Source: Sclerotiophoma versabilis (Eukaryota; Ascomycota; Dothideomycetes; Pleosporales; Didymellaceae). Taken from it: DNA of 64,000 nucleotides. Shown here one piece after another: positions 31,452 to 41,407 of the stretch. The notes beneath the pieces were generated by a model. That model was given only the letters and a program-made list of their open reading frames with translations, was not told where the DNA came from and did no database searches. The DNA is taken from the NCBI GenBank assembly GCA_012274445.1, contig JAAROD010000080.1:868001-932000 (forward strand), written 5' to 3'. Position 1 is the first letter of the stretch, and the number at the start of each line of letters is the position of its first letter. The translations under genes and the position numbers were made by a program.

Positions 31452-33257
31452 CTAAGCCTTGATAGCCTCATCCTGCAGTGTCTGACCACTCGCGTCCGCC
31501 GGATCAAGACCAGCCTTTGCGGGTCCAATGAGCTGCACACCGTCCTTACTGAACCTACTGCCGTGTACAGGGCAGTCCCAGCTCTTCTCAGCTGAATTCC
31601 AGCACACAACACCCTTCATGTGGGGGCACAAAGCGCTGAACTTGTGGACTTGACCACCGTCGTCCTTGTAGACAGCTAGAGGCTTCTTACCGGTAGGGTT
31701 GAGGACGCCACCGTCGCCGGGTGCGAGGTCCTCGATGTCCTTGATGTCGGATTGTAGGAAGCGCTTGTATTGGGCGTTGATCTGGATGTCATGGCTGATC
31801 ATGCTAGGGAGGGACTTGGCGATGGAGGACAGACGGCTGGGGTTGTAGACGGAAGCCCATGGGTTCTTCTCGCCGGTGATCTCGTCCGCAATGAGTCTAC
31901 CTGCAAGTACACCATGTGTAAGACCATTTCCACTGTCACCAGTGATAATGTAGGTATGTTTCTTGCCCTGATTCTTGCCGATGAATGCCATGAAGTCGAC
32001 AGGTTCGAAGATCTGACCACTCCACCTGTAATCGATAGTGGTGGCCTGAGGAAAGCGCGACCGTGTCCAGTCCTCGAGCTCTTTAAAGGGTGCTAGCGTG
32101 TCGCTCTGACCGACCTTGTGGTCACCACCTCCAACAACCATGTAGTCATCCTTCTCATCGCACTCTGTGAGACGGACGTACTTATAGATCTCAGCTGAGT
32201 CGTAGAAAAGGCAGTCCTCAACTGAACCCTTGGGTACGCGAATTGCGATGCAGTATGTGCGGTAGTATTCTTCCTCGGCAATGACAGACAGCTTCTGAAG
32301 AGGAACGCAGGTGGCCTCAACAGCATCGGCGCACTTGATCTTGTGACCGTCAATTGTACTGACATTTACTTCCTTGTGGCCCATACCGAGGATTTCGACG
32401 CCCCGCTCCTCAACGTCCATGCACCGTGTGTTGGTGTAGCATGAGAAGTTCGGCTGCTGTTTCAAAAAGTTGAGGACGCCCACAACGTACTTCGTGGGGT
32501 GAAATGTAGCTTGGCCGGGATAAATGACTGCATCGGTTTGGTCTGGGTTCCCTTCCCAACCCTTGAGCTTGAAGCCCTCTCTGTACTCCGTCGCAATGCC
32601 GAGCTCTTTTGCCTTCTTACCGTCTTCGATAAGTGACTTTATGTCATCTGAGTGGTTCTTGTCACTCTTCGGGTACTGGGAGAAGTCGTAACCGGGAAGA
32701 TGGCGGTACTCGCACTCAATACCGAGCTGCTTTGAGATCTCGCCAACGCGGTTCAGAGCCCAGGTATGCGACTCAGCTGCAGCTTTGGCACCCTTGTCAC
32801 CGTGCTTCTTGGCGATCTCAGTGTAACCATCATCAAGATCGTTGGCAAGGTGACCACTCGTGCGGCCAGTTTCACCAGAGAGGACCTCACGGCCTTCGAT
32901 GAGGACGACGTTTAGCCCTCGAGTTACAAGCTCGTATGCAACTGAGACACCTGAAATACCAGATCCAATAATACAGACATCTGTCTCAAGATCTCTGTCG
33001 AGCTTTGAGAACTTAGGTATACTATTGTAAGGCACTTTGTGAATCCAAACGGGGTCTGTCTCGCCGCTAGTGCGCATAAATTGCTTGGGGTCGGTCGTCA
33101 TGGTGGCTAGTGTGCGGTATTTTATAGGAGGTCGAGGCTTTATCCCAGATTGGCGTGAGGCTGCAAGGCTTGAGTATCGAGAAAGTTGGATTGATGCTGT
33201 TCTAGTAGCGTAGCGGAGCGAGACTGTTGTCAGAAGCCGAGGAGCGAACAGCGACAT
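31452..33257 (-). CDS. FAD-dependent oxidoreductase with C-terminal Rieske domain
   Basis: Single exon, 601 residues. The first 50 residues are rich in Arg, Ser and Ala and lack acidic residues, fitting a mitochondrial presequence; a second ATG near residue 52 (MTTDPKQF) could give a cytosolic form. A DAO-type FAD fold follows (CIIGSGISGVSVAYELV and TGRTSGHL). The C-terminus is a Rieske 2Fe-2S domain with both ligand pairs: CPHMKGVV near residue 543 and CPVHGSRF about 18 residues on. Such fusions oxidise amine- or glycine-like substrates, but the substrate here is unknown. It sits 607 bases from the siderophore ligase on the same strand and has no ATCWGATAA site, so I do not count it in the cluster. 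Confidence 0.85.
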   Translation of the reverse strand: MSLFAPRLLTTVSLRYATRTASIQLSRYSSLAASRQSGIKPRPPIKYRTLATMTTDPKQFMRTSGETDPVWIHKVPYNSIPKFSKLDRDLETDVCIIGSGISGVSVAYELVTRGLNVVLIEGREVLSGETGRTSGHLANDLDDGYTEIAKKHGDKGAKAAAESHTWALNRVGEISKQLGIECEYRHLPGYDFSQYPKSDKNHSDDIKSLIEDGKKAKELGIATEYREGFKLKGWEGNPDQTDAVIYPGQATFHPTKYVVGVLNFLKQQPNFSCYTNTRCMDVEERGVEILGMGHKEVNVSTIDGHKIKCADAVEATCVPLQKLSVIAEEEYYRTYCIAIRVPKGSVEDCLFYDSAEIYKYVRLTECDEKDDYMVVGGGDHKVGQSDTLAPFKELEDWTRSRFPQATTIDYRWSGQIFEPVDFMAFIGKNQGKKHTYIITGDSGNGLTHGVLAGRLIADEITGEKNPWASVYNPSRLSSIAKSLPSMISHDIQINAQYKRFLQSDIKDIEDLAPGDGGVLNPTGKKPLAVYKDDGGQVHKFSALCPHMKGVVCWNSAEKSWDCPVHGSRFSKDGVQLIGPAKAGLDPADASGQTLQDEAIKA

Positions 33258-33864
33258 CTTTGTAAACAGCGGTCAAAACAGCACGTGTAAGGATACGCGA
33301 GGCTTTTGAAGCAGTTCCTATCAAAACGGTACATAATCATGACGAGTTCATGTAATGGCGCACTGCTCATTGGTTGCAAACGCATCGTGAGTGTTGGTGG
33401 AAGAAGGTGTTGTGATGTCGTGTATGCCTGACGAGACAATTGCGTCATAGTGAGCAGGGAAGGGACAAAGCTCCTCGGACGCAGACGAACAACAACAAGA
33501 ATTGAAGATATCCATAATATCAACAGAATGAAGCTCAACAATAGGGTTTAAGCTAGGGACCAGTACTTTCCAAAGGCTTTTGAAGGTACAGAATTGTATC
33601 GAAGATGCAATGATAAAGTTGATAGTACAGATCAGTCGCGAAATGCGCGCTGAGGCAACACCTGGCAACGCCGACGAAGAAGATCTCATACCCCAAACGG
33701 ATCAATCGTGCGTGAGATTGGAGCCGCGGAAAGAATTCAATAGTAGAGTACAACGCCTTGTGTATATTGCTCAATGCTTCTAACGCCGTTCCTGTCAGTG
33801 TCCAACCTAGCTTCTCCGTACGTTTTACATACCTAAAGGAATCGAAATCGAAAGCAGAGAATCA
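33258..33864. other. intergenic between Rieske/FAD gene and SidI-like gene
   Basis: Promoter of the Rieske/FAD gene and 3' region of the ligase gene. No exact iron-GATA motif and no gene recognised. Confidence 0.5.
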
Positions 33865-35809
33865 TCACTTCTTGGCCAATATGCCCTCTGCAACATCTCT
33901 TAAGACAAACTTCTTGATCTTTCCACTGCCCGTTAAAGGCACCTCTCCATCGCAATCCTCACCAAGCCAAAATACATGGACAGGCGCCTTATGTCTACCT
34001 AGTACTTGCCTTACCCAGGCCTGGACATCCTCGAGTTTAGGCTTCTCCGTTCCTTCCTCGTGCAGTAGGAAAGCAGTAGGTACCTCAACGTAGCGTGGGT
34101 GTGACACGCCGACAACGATCGCACGGGCAATAGACGGATGCTGGACTAGACGCTCTTCAATCTCAAGAGGGTATATATTTTCGCCACCTGGATTCACGTT
34201 AATCGACTGTGAGGGAAAGGCTGAAATAGTATCTTACCTCGGATGATGATGTCCTTGAATCTGCCTGTGATGGTACAGTACCCATCTACGTCGAGTACTG
34301 CTTCGTCACCAGTGTGTAGCCACAGCTCCCCATGCTCATCCCTGACTAGTAACTCGGCTGTCTTCTCTGGATTCTCCCAGTAGCCTCTACAGAGCTGGTA
34401 CCCTGATATGCAGAGCTCGCCACGGTAGCCAATGGGCAAAACCCTGTCCTGGTGATCTACGATCTTAACACGAGCATGAGGTAGCACGGTACCGACACTT
34501 GTTAGTCGCGCATGTAATGAGTCGGTCGTATGCGCGTTAAATACAGTAGGCGAAGCTTCAGTCAAGCCATAGCTCGATGTGAAGTCTGTCATGCCAAGCT
34601 CGTTGACCATGCGCTCCATCAGCCAGCGAGGGACGGGACTCCCAGCTACAATACCAGTACGAAGCTCTGATACCCAACCTTCAGGCTTAGGAACGTTAAT
34701 GATAGATTCCATCATCGCTGGCACCCCGTGAAGCGCAGTACAACGTTCGTCAGAGATGGCCTTCGAGCATGCGACAGGGTCGAACGACTCCTCCGGGAAG
34801 ACGATCTTTCCACCATGTGTAAGAGTTGCGAGCAAACCAAGTGTAAGGCCGAAGCAGTGGAACAGCGGTGGCGGGCAGCATAGTACGTCTTTTTGCGTAA
34901 GCTCCATACGATCTCCAATGAAGCGGGAGTTATTGACAAGGTTGCTGCTCTGGTTAACAAGTACTTTCGCAGAGCCAAGATATATAAGGCCTTACTGGTG
35001 TGTCAACATAGCAGCCTTAGGGTTGCCCGTGCTACCACTTGTGAATTGAAGGTTGGCAACGTCATGAGGACTGACTATGCCGTCGAATATCTCCAAGATG
35101 TGCTCTGGTATACTCTCCGCTTCACGAAGAAATTCATCATATTTGATGAAGTTATTGTCATCCCCCCGAATAAGACAGACAGTCTTAAGATCTGGCAATA
35201 TTCTGTGCAGTTCTTCGTCTTTTAATCGTTCGAGAAGTGGCCGGTTGTCGAAGCGTGCAATCGTTGGCGTTGTGAAGAGTACGCTACACCCTGCGAGATT
35301 TAGCATTGTTCTGTCGAGCATGTTTGATATAGGCTTGACTGACTTGTGTGCTTTAGTGCATACTCCATCTCTGTTGGTGTGTATGTATTGTTGAGCGTGA
35401 CGCATATTGCACCAAGTCGCGCGCATGCAAAGAAGACTGCGATGTACTTCTCACAGTTCCCGCTCATAATTCCTATCCTATCTCTTGGACGGACACCATA
35501 CTTCAACAACGCACGCGCAAGCAAGCTTGCTTCGTCCCAAAGCTTCTTGTATGTCCACCGCGCACCGGTCCACGGTATTATGATAGCCTCATTAGTTGAA
35601 TAGCATTCGACTTGTCGGGAGAGGAGTTGCGAAAGCGTCAACTGCAGGAGTGGAGGATCGAGCGGTCCAGAAACAATTGAGAGGTTTGGATATGGTGGGA
35701 GAATGTACGGATCGATTTGTAGTAGAGTTTGGTTCAATCGTTGGAGGGCATCGTTCCGGTGTTGATCGTGAATTTGCGCCATTGCTGCAGTTTGTTCTTG
35801 GTTTACCAT
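33865..35809 (-). CDS. acyl-CoA ligase, SidI-like (mevalonyl-CoA ligase candidate)
   Basis: Four exons: 35809-35344, 35290-34996, 34944-34238 and 34187-33865, giving 596 residues; introns are 50-53 nt. The ANL-fold signature FTSGSTGNPKAAMLTHHN is completed by splicing. It is followed by SSYGLTEASPTVF, LHTGDEAVLDVDGYCTITGR, the hinge RFKDIIIRGGENIYPLEIE, also completed by splicing, and the C-terminal catalytic lysine in GSGKIKKFV. Best read as the Aspergillus SidI type, which activates mevalonate with ATP and CoA for fusarinine and triacetylfusarinine synthesis; a medium- or long-chain ligase is the alternative. SidI is peroxisomal through PTS2; residues 24-32 (RLNQTLLQI) nearly match PTS2, with Ile in the last place. 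Seven ATCWGATAA motifs upstream and the SidF neighbour support the siderophore role. Confidence 0.7.
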
Positions 35810-36224
35810 GCACGTTAGTTGACTTAAGGTGTCGTAACAGCAATTGGTTGCTCAAAAACCAAAAGAGCTTTTGGAGTGTCCGTAATGATAGGTGTGGAGT
35901 ATCCACTAAGGCAACGAAAAGCAAACAAACAGATCGATAGTGAAGCAACAGTATACAGTAAAGTCCAGAAGCTGTCAAAGAGCTGGTGCTGGAAGCTTGG
36001 AGTACTGATCTTCGCCATGTTCAGTGGGGACTCGAACAAAAGCTTTTCGCTGATGCGTCGGATCTAATAGCTGCGTCAGGGAAGCTCTCTTTCGTGCCCT
36101 CATAGCAAGCCGCGGCACGTAGGCCGCGTTGCTTTCGTGCCTTTGCACTGGCTTCACAGTGTAGCATCCTGGGACCCATCCAGCACCCCATGTTCGTCAT
36201 TACCTCATTTGGTGACAGCGCCGA

Positions 36225-36233
36225 TTATCAGAT
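36225..36233 (-). promoter_or_regulatory. iron-GATA motif 1 (ATCTGATAA)
   Basis: Exact match on the minus strand, the nearest copy to the SidI-like start codon (about 415 bases). Confidence 0.6.
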
Positions 36234-36392
36234 GCCGTAGCGTGAACCAACGACTTGTAGGCGTGATCTTTCAAATTTTATCCTCGCCGAGAAGGGATCA
36301 TCACGTCGAGTCGTGAGCAATGGGGAGCGGCCGATGACCGCATTGCGCGGTTCTACCCCGATTGCGCTAGACATGGGGCGGACATCAATCTC

Positions 36393-36401
36393 ATCTGATA
36401 A
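36393..36401 (+). promoter_or_regulatory. iron-GATA motif 2 (ATCTGATAA)
   Basis: Exact match on the plus strand in the proximal group before the SidI-like gene; followed by G, giving TGATAAG. Confidence 0.6.
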
Positions 36402-36480
36402 GATGGTAGGCGTGGTGGAGCCCTTGCGGAATCGGTGAGCTGCCCTGTGGAGTCGGCTGGAGCATGGTGCGGCAAATTTT

Positions 36481-36489
36481 TTATCAGAT
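36481..36489 (-). promoter_or_regulatory. iron-GATA motif 3 (ATCTGATAA)
   Basis: Exact match on the minus strand, 80 bases from motif 2. Confidence 0.6.
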
Positions 36490-36962
36490 GGTGGAGGAGC
36501 AGCAGAAGTGGCTTGGTGGAATGAGAAGAATATGAGATGCAGCGTGCCCGGCATGTTCGTAACCGGGAGACACTCGCGCTGCATTAGCTCTCTACCAGAC
36601 CGCTGTCCTTACGCCAGCATTTAATAAAAAAATACCAATCATCTCTCTCGCTGTTTCTAAAGCGATGCGCAGCTCTCCTCATGGCAACAATACAAAGCTG
36701 AATGGGTACATTGTGTAAAAGGGCATGGTGGAACTGAGTCTCGAGCTCCCCCACATGAATGAAGGCACAAACCACATTAGTCCCTCTGTGACTACAGCAT
36801 TATAGTCAGCTGCTCTTGCTAACTGCAATTCGGACTTGATAATGCTATTACTTAATAAAAACAAAGTTGATGCGGCGGGACTTGGACGCACGTTTCAAAA
36901 CACCGTTATTGACGGCCTGCCAGCCCTTTACGCGGTACGCTAACCATTGCATCGCATCTGAG

Positions 36963-36971
36963 TTATCAGAT
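36963..36971 (-). promoter_or_regulatory. iron-GATA motif 4 (ATCTGATAA)
   Basis: Exact match on the minus strand, first of the distal group. Confidence 0.55.
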
Positions 36972-37021
36972 GAACTTTGAGTGGGGATGCCTCATCAGCT
37001 GGTCGTAGCGGCATGGGTTCG

Positions 37022-37030
37022 ATCTGATAA
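37022..37030 (+). promoter_or_regulatory. iron-GATA motif 5 (ATCTGATAA)
   Basis: Exact match on the plus strand, 51 bases from motif 4 and inverted relative to it. Confidence 0.55.
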
Positions 37031-37244
37031 ATTTTCTTCGAGTTAATTTAACCGGGCTCAACAATGCCGAACTGTGCCAATTGACGGTTCGTTCTAGTGC
37101 CGCTTGCACATGAGCTGCATGACGGTTGACGTGTTGCATCCACCACGACCAAGATGGAGACCATTCTTTGACCCTGCATCTGCCAATGCTTTACGAACGC
37201 CTCGTACGTTCGCTCGGCGTTATGAACTCGAATGGCGGGCTTGG

Positions 37245-37253
37245 ATCTGATAA
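37245..37253 (+). promoter_or_regulatory. iron-GATA motif 6 (ATCTGATAA)
   Basis: Exact match on the plus strand in the distal group. Confidence 0.55.
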
Positions 37254-37296
37254 AATCTCTGCTCGGATTGCTGTCACGGCCGCAGCTCACTTAAGG

Positions 37297-37305
37297 TTAT
37301 CTGAT
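37297..37305 (-). promoter_or_regulatory. iron-GATA motif 7 (ATCAGATAA)
   Basis: Exact match on the minus strand; with motif 6 it forms an inverted pair 43 bases apart. Confidence 0.55.
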
Positions 37306-37827
37306 CCGCACCCTGCATGTCGACCGGCTCGGCTCAGGCACAGTCGTTTGAGGTGGCCATTGGCTATAACAATACAGCGCCGATGCAGGCTTATGACGTA
37401 TGCTCTCTACTGCTAGCGCACAACCGACCCACCAATTTGCTGCACCACCAGTTGGTTCTGTAATAGACTAGACAACCAGGAAGCGACACACCAGCCAAAT
37501 GCACGAGGTTCCTGCTCTCAAGCCCACAATGGTCAATTTGAAGAAGTCAAGCCTAGTTGCTAAAGCCTTGCGAGCAGTATAGCAAGGTGTTGCTGCGTGG
37601 TTGCGTAGGAGCTGTGTGAGCTGCTAGTTCGCTGGTGGTAACCTCGCTTCTAGTAAACCGTGGGTTCCGGTGCTCCGTTCGACAGCCGATGACAGGGCAC
37701 CATTGACTCAAAGATTATATCATGATTTGTCCCTCTGGAGGTGCGAAAAAGCAGAACTGTGGTTTTCTATGTGGTCCAACGCTGAAGTGCTTCCAAGATT
37801 CATGGAGTCAAATAAACAAAAAGTATT

Positions 37828-39208
37828 TTACAACTTAGCCAAAGCGTCCAAACTTGGCCGGACCTTCTTCTCGCCGTCCCAAACGAATGGGCTTAGTGTG
37901 AAGAACTTCTCTCTGTTCACCATCATAAGCGCACTACGCTTGTGTGGCAGATCCATAAGTTTCTCAACATGGAAACCGTGAGCGAAATCATACGCCAGCA
38001 CAGTACTGCTAGTAGCTGCTGGTTCACCGACGAGGTTCCAGGTACGTGGCTCATCCAGGAACATGTAATGCATGAGTCCCGACCACCATGCAGAGACTCG
38101 GTATGGACCTCTGAAACGGATGTCACCAACAAGTGAGTGCCTGCCACGGTCGTAGAGATCCGACCGGTAGTGAGCACCCATATGGTCTTCCTGTTAGGTG
38201 TGTAAGTCTATGTTTTTAATCAAGCGGCATCTAGGATCGACCTACCATAGCCCAGTAAACCTCAAAGTAGGCAAACAGAACATCGTCAAATGCCGCGAAC
38301 ATGGTCAGAACGTGGGGATCTTCATGCAGCTTTCGCAGATACTCGCGGTGCTGATCCAAAGTTCCCGTCTCGTTCCAACCAGCAGCGACACGTGGGTCAT
38401 TCTGCCACTTGTTGAACAGAGCAAGATGGTCGGGATTGGTGTAGTCGAGCGCAATCATAGTAAAATGCTCCTTGAGATGAGGTATCCATCTACTGTAAAT
38501 GACTGAGCCCGGCTCTGGCTTTGGTTCCCTTACAGGATGCATGGTGTGCCGTGGTAAGGCTGGAAATTGTGTAGATGGTGCAGTCTGATGAGGGAAAGCT
38601 GGGTATTGCTGATCCCTTGGCTTTCCCGATGCATCTAGCCGTGGTGCCCAGACAGGACGAGGACCAAATGGTGATGCAGCACCCTGCCAAAAGGCGCCTC
38701 GCAAGAGAAGATGTCCATCTTGTGGCGAAGACGCATCAGAAGGCTTTGGGTGAGGGTGAAATAATCCAGTAGAGAAGAGTTCCAGAGCAAGTGACTGCGA
38801 ATCTCGGCCAGCAAAGAGCACGCGAAGGTTTTCGACTAGAGGGTGCAGTGAGACCAATGCATAAGCGATGAGCCATAGCTGTGGAACACTAGGTCGCTCC
38901 CCAGTCCAAGAGACAGTTAGGTAAGGCGATCTGCGTGCTCGTGCCCAGGAGCTGTTGTCACCCTTTGGAGGTACTGCATCTTGAGGCAGGAATGAAATAT
39001 CGCTGAATGAGATGGAGGCGTTGTCCAGCTGATTGGGTGGAGGAATGCCCTCATTGCTGCTATCAGCTCTTGAGAGCGAGATCTGGTTGCTGACAGCCTG
39101 GCCTTGCTGTGCCACGTTCTTGACAGTGTAGGCTGTGAGGTACGGGTGGGGAAGCTTCAACATGAGTGCCTCTGCAACAGTATTCGCTGTCTGAGACTGT
39201 TGCGCCAT
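37828..39208 (-). CDS. sidF: SidF-like N5-hydroxyornithine transacylase
   Basis: Two exons, 39208-38246 and 38190-37828, giving 441 residues (Aspergillus SidF is about 460). The intron is 55 nt and lies between codons. The C-terminal half is a GNAT fold of the siderophore acyltransferase family: FAYFEVYWAMEDHMGAHY, DRGRHSLVGDIRFRGPYRV and WWSGLMHYMFLDEPRTWNLV, then DLPHKRSA. The N-terminal half is the more variable lobe of these bilobal enzymes. SidF transfers anhydromevalonyl from CoA to N5-hydroxyornithine. The protein ends in AKL, a good PTS1, matching the peroxisomal location known for this step. I chose ATG 39208 for its strong context (CACAATGG); ATG 39238 is possible. It is divergent from the SidA-like gene. 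Confidence 0.87.
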
Positions 39209-39757
39209 TGTGCTCGATTTTTCTGCAGAAGAAGACATAAGAGGTTTTGAGCACTGCAACGCAATTGAGGCAGTCTGCTTGAAAGCAGTGAGTATAATGA
39301 TTGACAGAAGCCGAGGTCTGGAAAAGAATGTAACCACACCTGGCTCACAGCTATTACACAGTATTGGTCGTGTATCTTACCAGCTCAAGAGTTGCCGGTA
39401 AGCTGGCACGGCCCCGGAAAGCTCCGAGTGGGTGGTTAGAAACACGCCATGCGGGTGCTAATTTAGCTCACCACCTTCGATATGCAGCCCCACGTCTTTC
39501 CAAAGCTGGCATCTGCAGCGACCCTGGTCGCCTGGACACCGCCGCTAAAATTTTGGTGACATCTTGTCAGTGAAGCAGTTGCCGGTAGAGCATGTGTATT
39601 GGGTCGGTGCGCAAGCTCATGCAATATTCGGGTCTCGAGCTATTCGCAACATTTTCGTGACGGCTGCTAGCTTCTGAAGTACATTCTACCTGCATCGTTT
39701 CGAGGTGTCGTACAGTTTCAAGAGCTTCATCTCGCAAAAACATACTCAGACGTCATC
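39209..39757. other. bidirectional promoter, SidF-like and SidA-like genes
   Basis: 549 bases between divergent start codons. Unlike the other control regions of the cluster, it has no exact ATCWGATAA copy on either strand. The 10-mer GTTGCCGGTA occurs twice (39391 and 39578). Confidence 0.6.
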
Positions 39758-41032
39758 ATGCCAACCACCCAGCAACCTTCCAGACAGCTGGATGGTACCT
39801 CCAGCTCATCTTCTTCGCCTCTTTATGATCTCATTTGTATCGGTTTCAGCGCAGCTCAACTAGCAACTGCCATTGCGAATCGCGAAGCACGTACCGACTC
39901 CAAAGTGCTCTTCCTTGAACGCAAGCCTTCTTTCTCATGGCATTCGGGAACGCACTTATCCAGGTCACGCATGCACACTCCATTCCTTTACGACCTCGTA
40001 TCTCTTCGCAATCCAAGATCAGCTTTTAGCTACTCCTGTTATCTGCTAGCCCGAAACCGTCTGGTCGAATTCGCAAACTCCGACCGACTGAACCCTCTGC
40101 GGGATGAGTTCGAAGATTATATGAAGTGGTGCGCAGAACAATTCAAGGACCAAGTCCGATATGGTAGCGAGGTTGTCGGTGTAGTCCCGGAGACCGAAGA
40201 CAACACCGTAAGAAGCTGGAAGATTGCCGTGAAGGATGGCAGTGGCAAATCATACGTTGTCCGGGCGAGAAACGTTGCTGCTCCTACTCCAGGAACGCAC
40301 ACCAGTGCGAAGACAGAGCCATTGACCACTGTCGATTTCCTTGCTGGACAGCGAATCATGCCCATGGCTGACTACCTGTCGCGAAGGGAAGAGCTTCGTC
40401 AACATTTCGAGCCACGACTCAACGTTGCGATTGTTGGCTCGAGTCAACAGACGGTTGAGATCTTGGATGACTTGCTGTCATGCCCTCGCCTCGGCAATAT
40501 CACAGTCGTAACAGAGAACGAAGGCCTTGCACCGTTGAAAGTCCTTGGTGAACAGGAGCCTCCTCAGCCTCGACTGTGCTCGATCTGGTCCAAGCCATCC
40601 TGCGAGTCAAAGGCGGTGACGGACTCGTCCGAACTCATTCAGGCTATCTACATGCGTGCGTACGAGAAACAGGTGGCCAGCAAGGGCGAGCACACTCTTC
40701 GCGTCGTTACTGGCAAAGATGCTTCAGAGCCATGCTCTAAGGCCAACGTCATCATCAGGGACACTTCTGCTGCTCCATTCTCAAGCAGCAGCCTCTTACA
40801 GAGCCTGAACACGCTCGTGCTGGGCTGTCATCAGCTTGGCGAGAGCTTCGAGGAGGTGCAGTTTAAGCGTGGTGCTGTTGCCAATGCTCGTATGTGGTTG
40901 GTATCGGCGAACTCAGAAGGCGGCCGCTCGTTGGCAAAGGACATCTCGCTGCGGGCCGGAGAGGTAGTAAGCGCCTTGTCGTCACCAGCTGCAGACAAGC
41001 GGGATGGGCTCATGGTTCAGGCTAGAATCTAG
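39758..41032 (+). CDS. divergent SidA-like N-hydroxylating monooxygenase homologue
   Basis: Single exon, 424 residues against about 500 for SidA. Homology to L-ornithine N5-monooxygenase runs the full length: YDLICIGFSAAQLA at the FAD site, FLERKPSFSWHSGTHL, RNPRSAFSYSCYLLARNRL, FEDYMKWCAEQF, NVAIVGSSQQTVEIL at the NADPH site, and a C-terminal ISLRAGEVVSAL. Canonical SidA has GFGPA and VGxGQSA at the two dinucleotide sites; here the second glycine of each is serine. The SKM-type substrate segment reads SRM, and the part after the NADPH motif is shortened. It may be a neofunctionalised or non-catalytic paralogue, with the true SidA elsewhere. Its position beside sidF and the NRPS ties it to the siderophore pathway. 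Confidence 0.75.
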   Translation: MPTTQQPSRQLDGTSSSSSSPLYDLICIGFSAAQLATAIANREARTDSKVLFLERKPSFSWHSGTHLSRSRMHTPFLYDLVSLRNPRSAFSYSCYLLARNRLVEFANSDRLNPLRDEFEDYMKWCAEQFKDQVRYGSEVVGVVPETEDNTVRSWKIAVKDGSGKSYVVRARNVAAPTPGTHTSAKTEPLTTVDFLAGQRIMPMADYLSRREELRQHFEPRLNVAIVGSSQQTVEILDDLLSCPRLGNITVVTENEGLAPLKVLGEQEPPQPRLCSIWSKPSCESKAVTDSSELIQAIYMRAYEKQVASKGEHTLRVVTGKDASEPCSKANVIIRDTSAAPFSSSSLLQSLNTLVLGCHQLGESFEEVQFKRGAVANARMWLVSANSEGGRSLAKDISLRAGEVVSALSSPAADKRDGLMVQARI

Positions 41033-41407
41033 ACAGCTGTTCTGATTGGGAAGGTGCAAAGCGGGGCGTTCGTTACATAATTTAGCAGAAATTTTATCTG
41101 ATCCTTAGCTGAATCTGATTAACCTGCCCTGGTCAATCTCCGGCATCGCTCCGAGCGACAGTGCCGCTCTCTCCACCACTCAGCGCCACCCACAGCGGGC
41201 CCAACATCCACTGTGCATGTTTTCACGTGAGGCTATACCCGTTGACGTTGTGCACAGATCCGCCCACTATGTCGATCGCAGCCATCGCGCCTTGGACGGG
41301 GCACAACTCCCTTGTACTCCTTCTGCAGGCGTGTCTCGAAAACTTCATCACTTCGCGACGTCGAGTGAGCCTCCAACCCCAGAGTTCGATCTGGTTTCGT
41401 AGGCACG
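41033..41407. other. promoter region of the ABC transporter gene
   Basis: 375 bases with one exact ATCWGATAA copy at 41094 and a near copy (ATCTGATTA) about 12 bases further on. It also holds the 3' region of the SidA-like gene. Confidence 0.55.
41094..41102 (-). promoter_or_regulatory. iron-GATA motif 8 (ATCAGATAA)
   Basis: Exact match on the minus strand, about 305 bases before the ABC transporter start codon. Confidence 0.6.

Larger units (their letters stand above)
35810..37827. other. 2-kb control region of the SidI-like gene
   Basis: No protein gene recognised. It carries seven exact ATCWGATAA motifs in two groups, at 36225-36489 (three, about 420-680 bases before the start codon) and 36963-37305 (four, about 1150-1500 bases before it). 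A tRNA-like sequence lies between them. The right end includes the 3' region of the SidF-like gene. Confidence 0.7.

Noticed and set aside
36200..37330. Recurrent TTATCAGAT/ATCTGATAA first considered as remnants of a short transposon (MITE)
   Set aside because: Only the 9-base core recurs; flanks differ between copies, there are no terminal repeats or target duplications, and the core equals a known regulator consensus.
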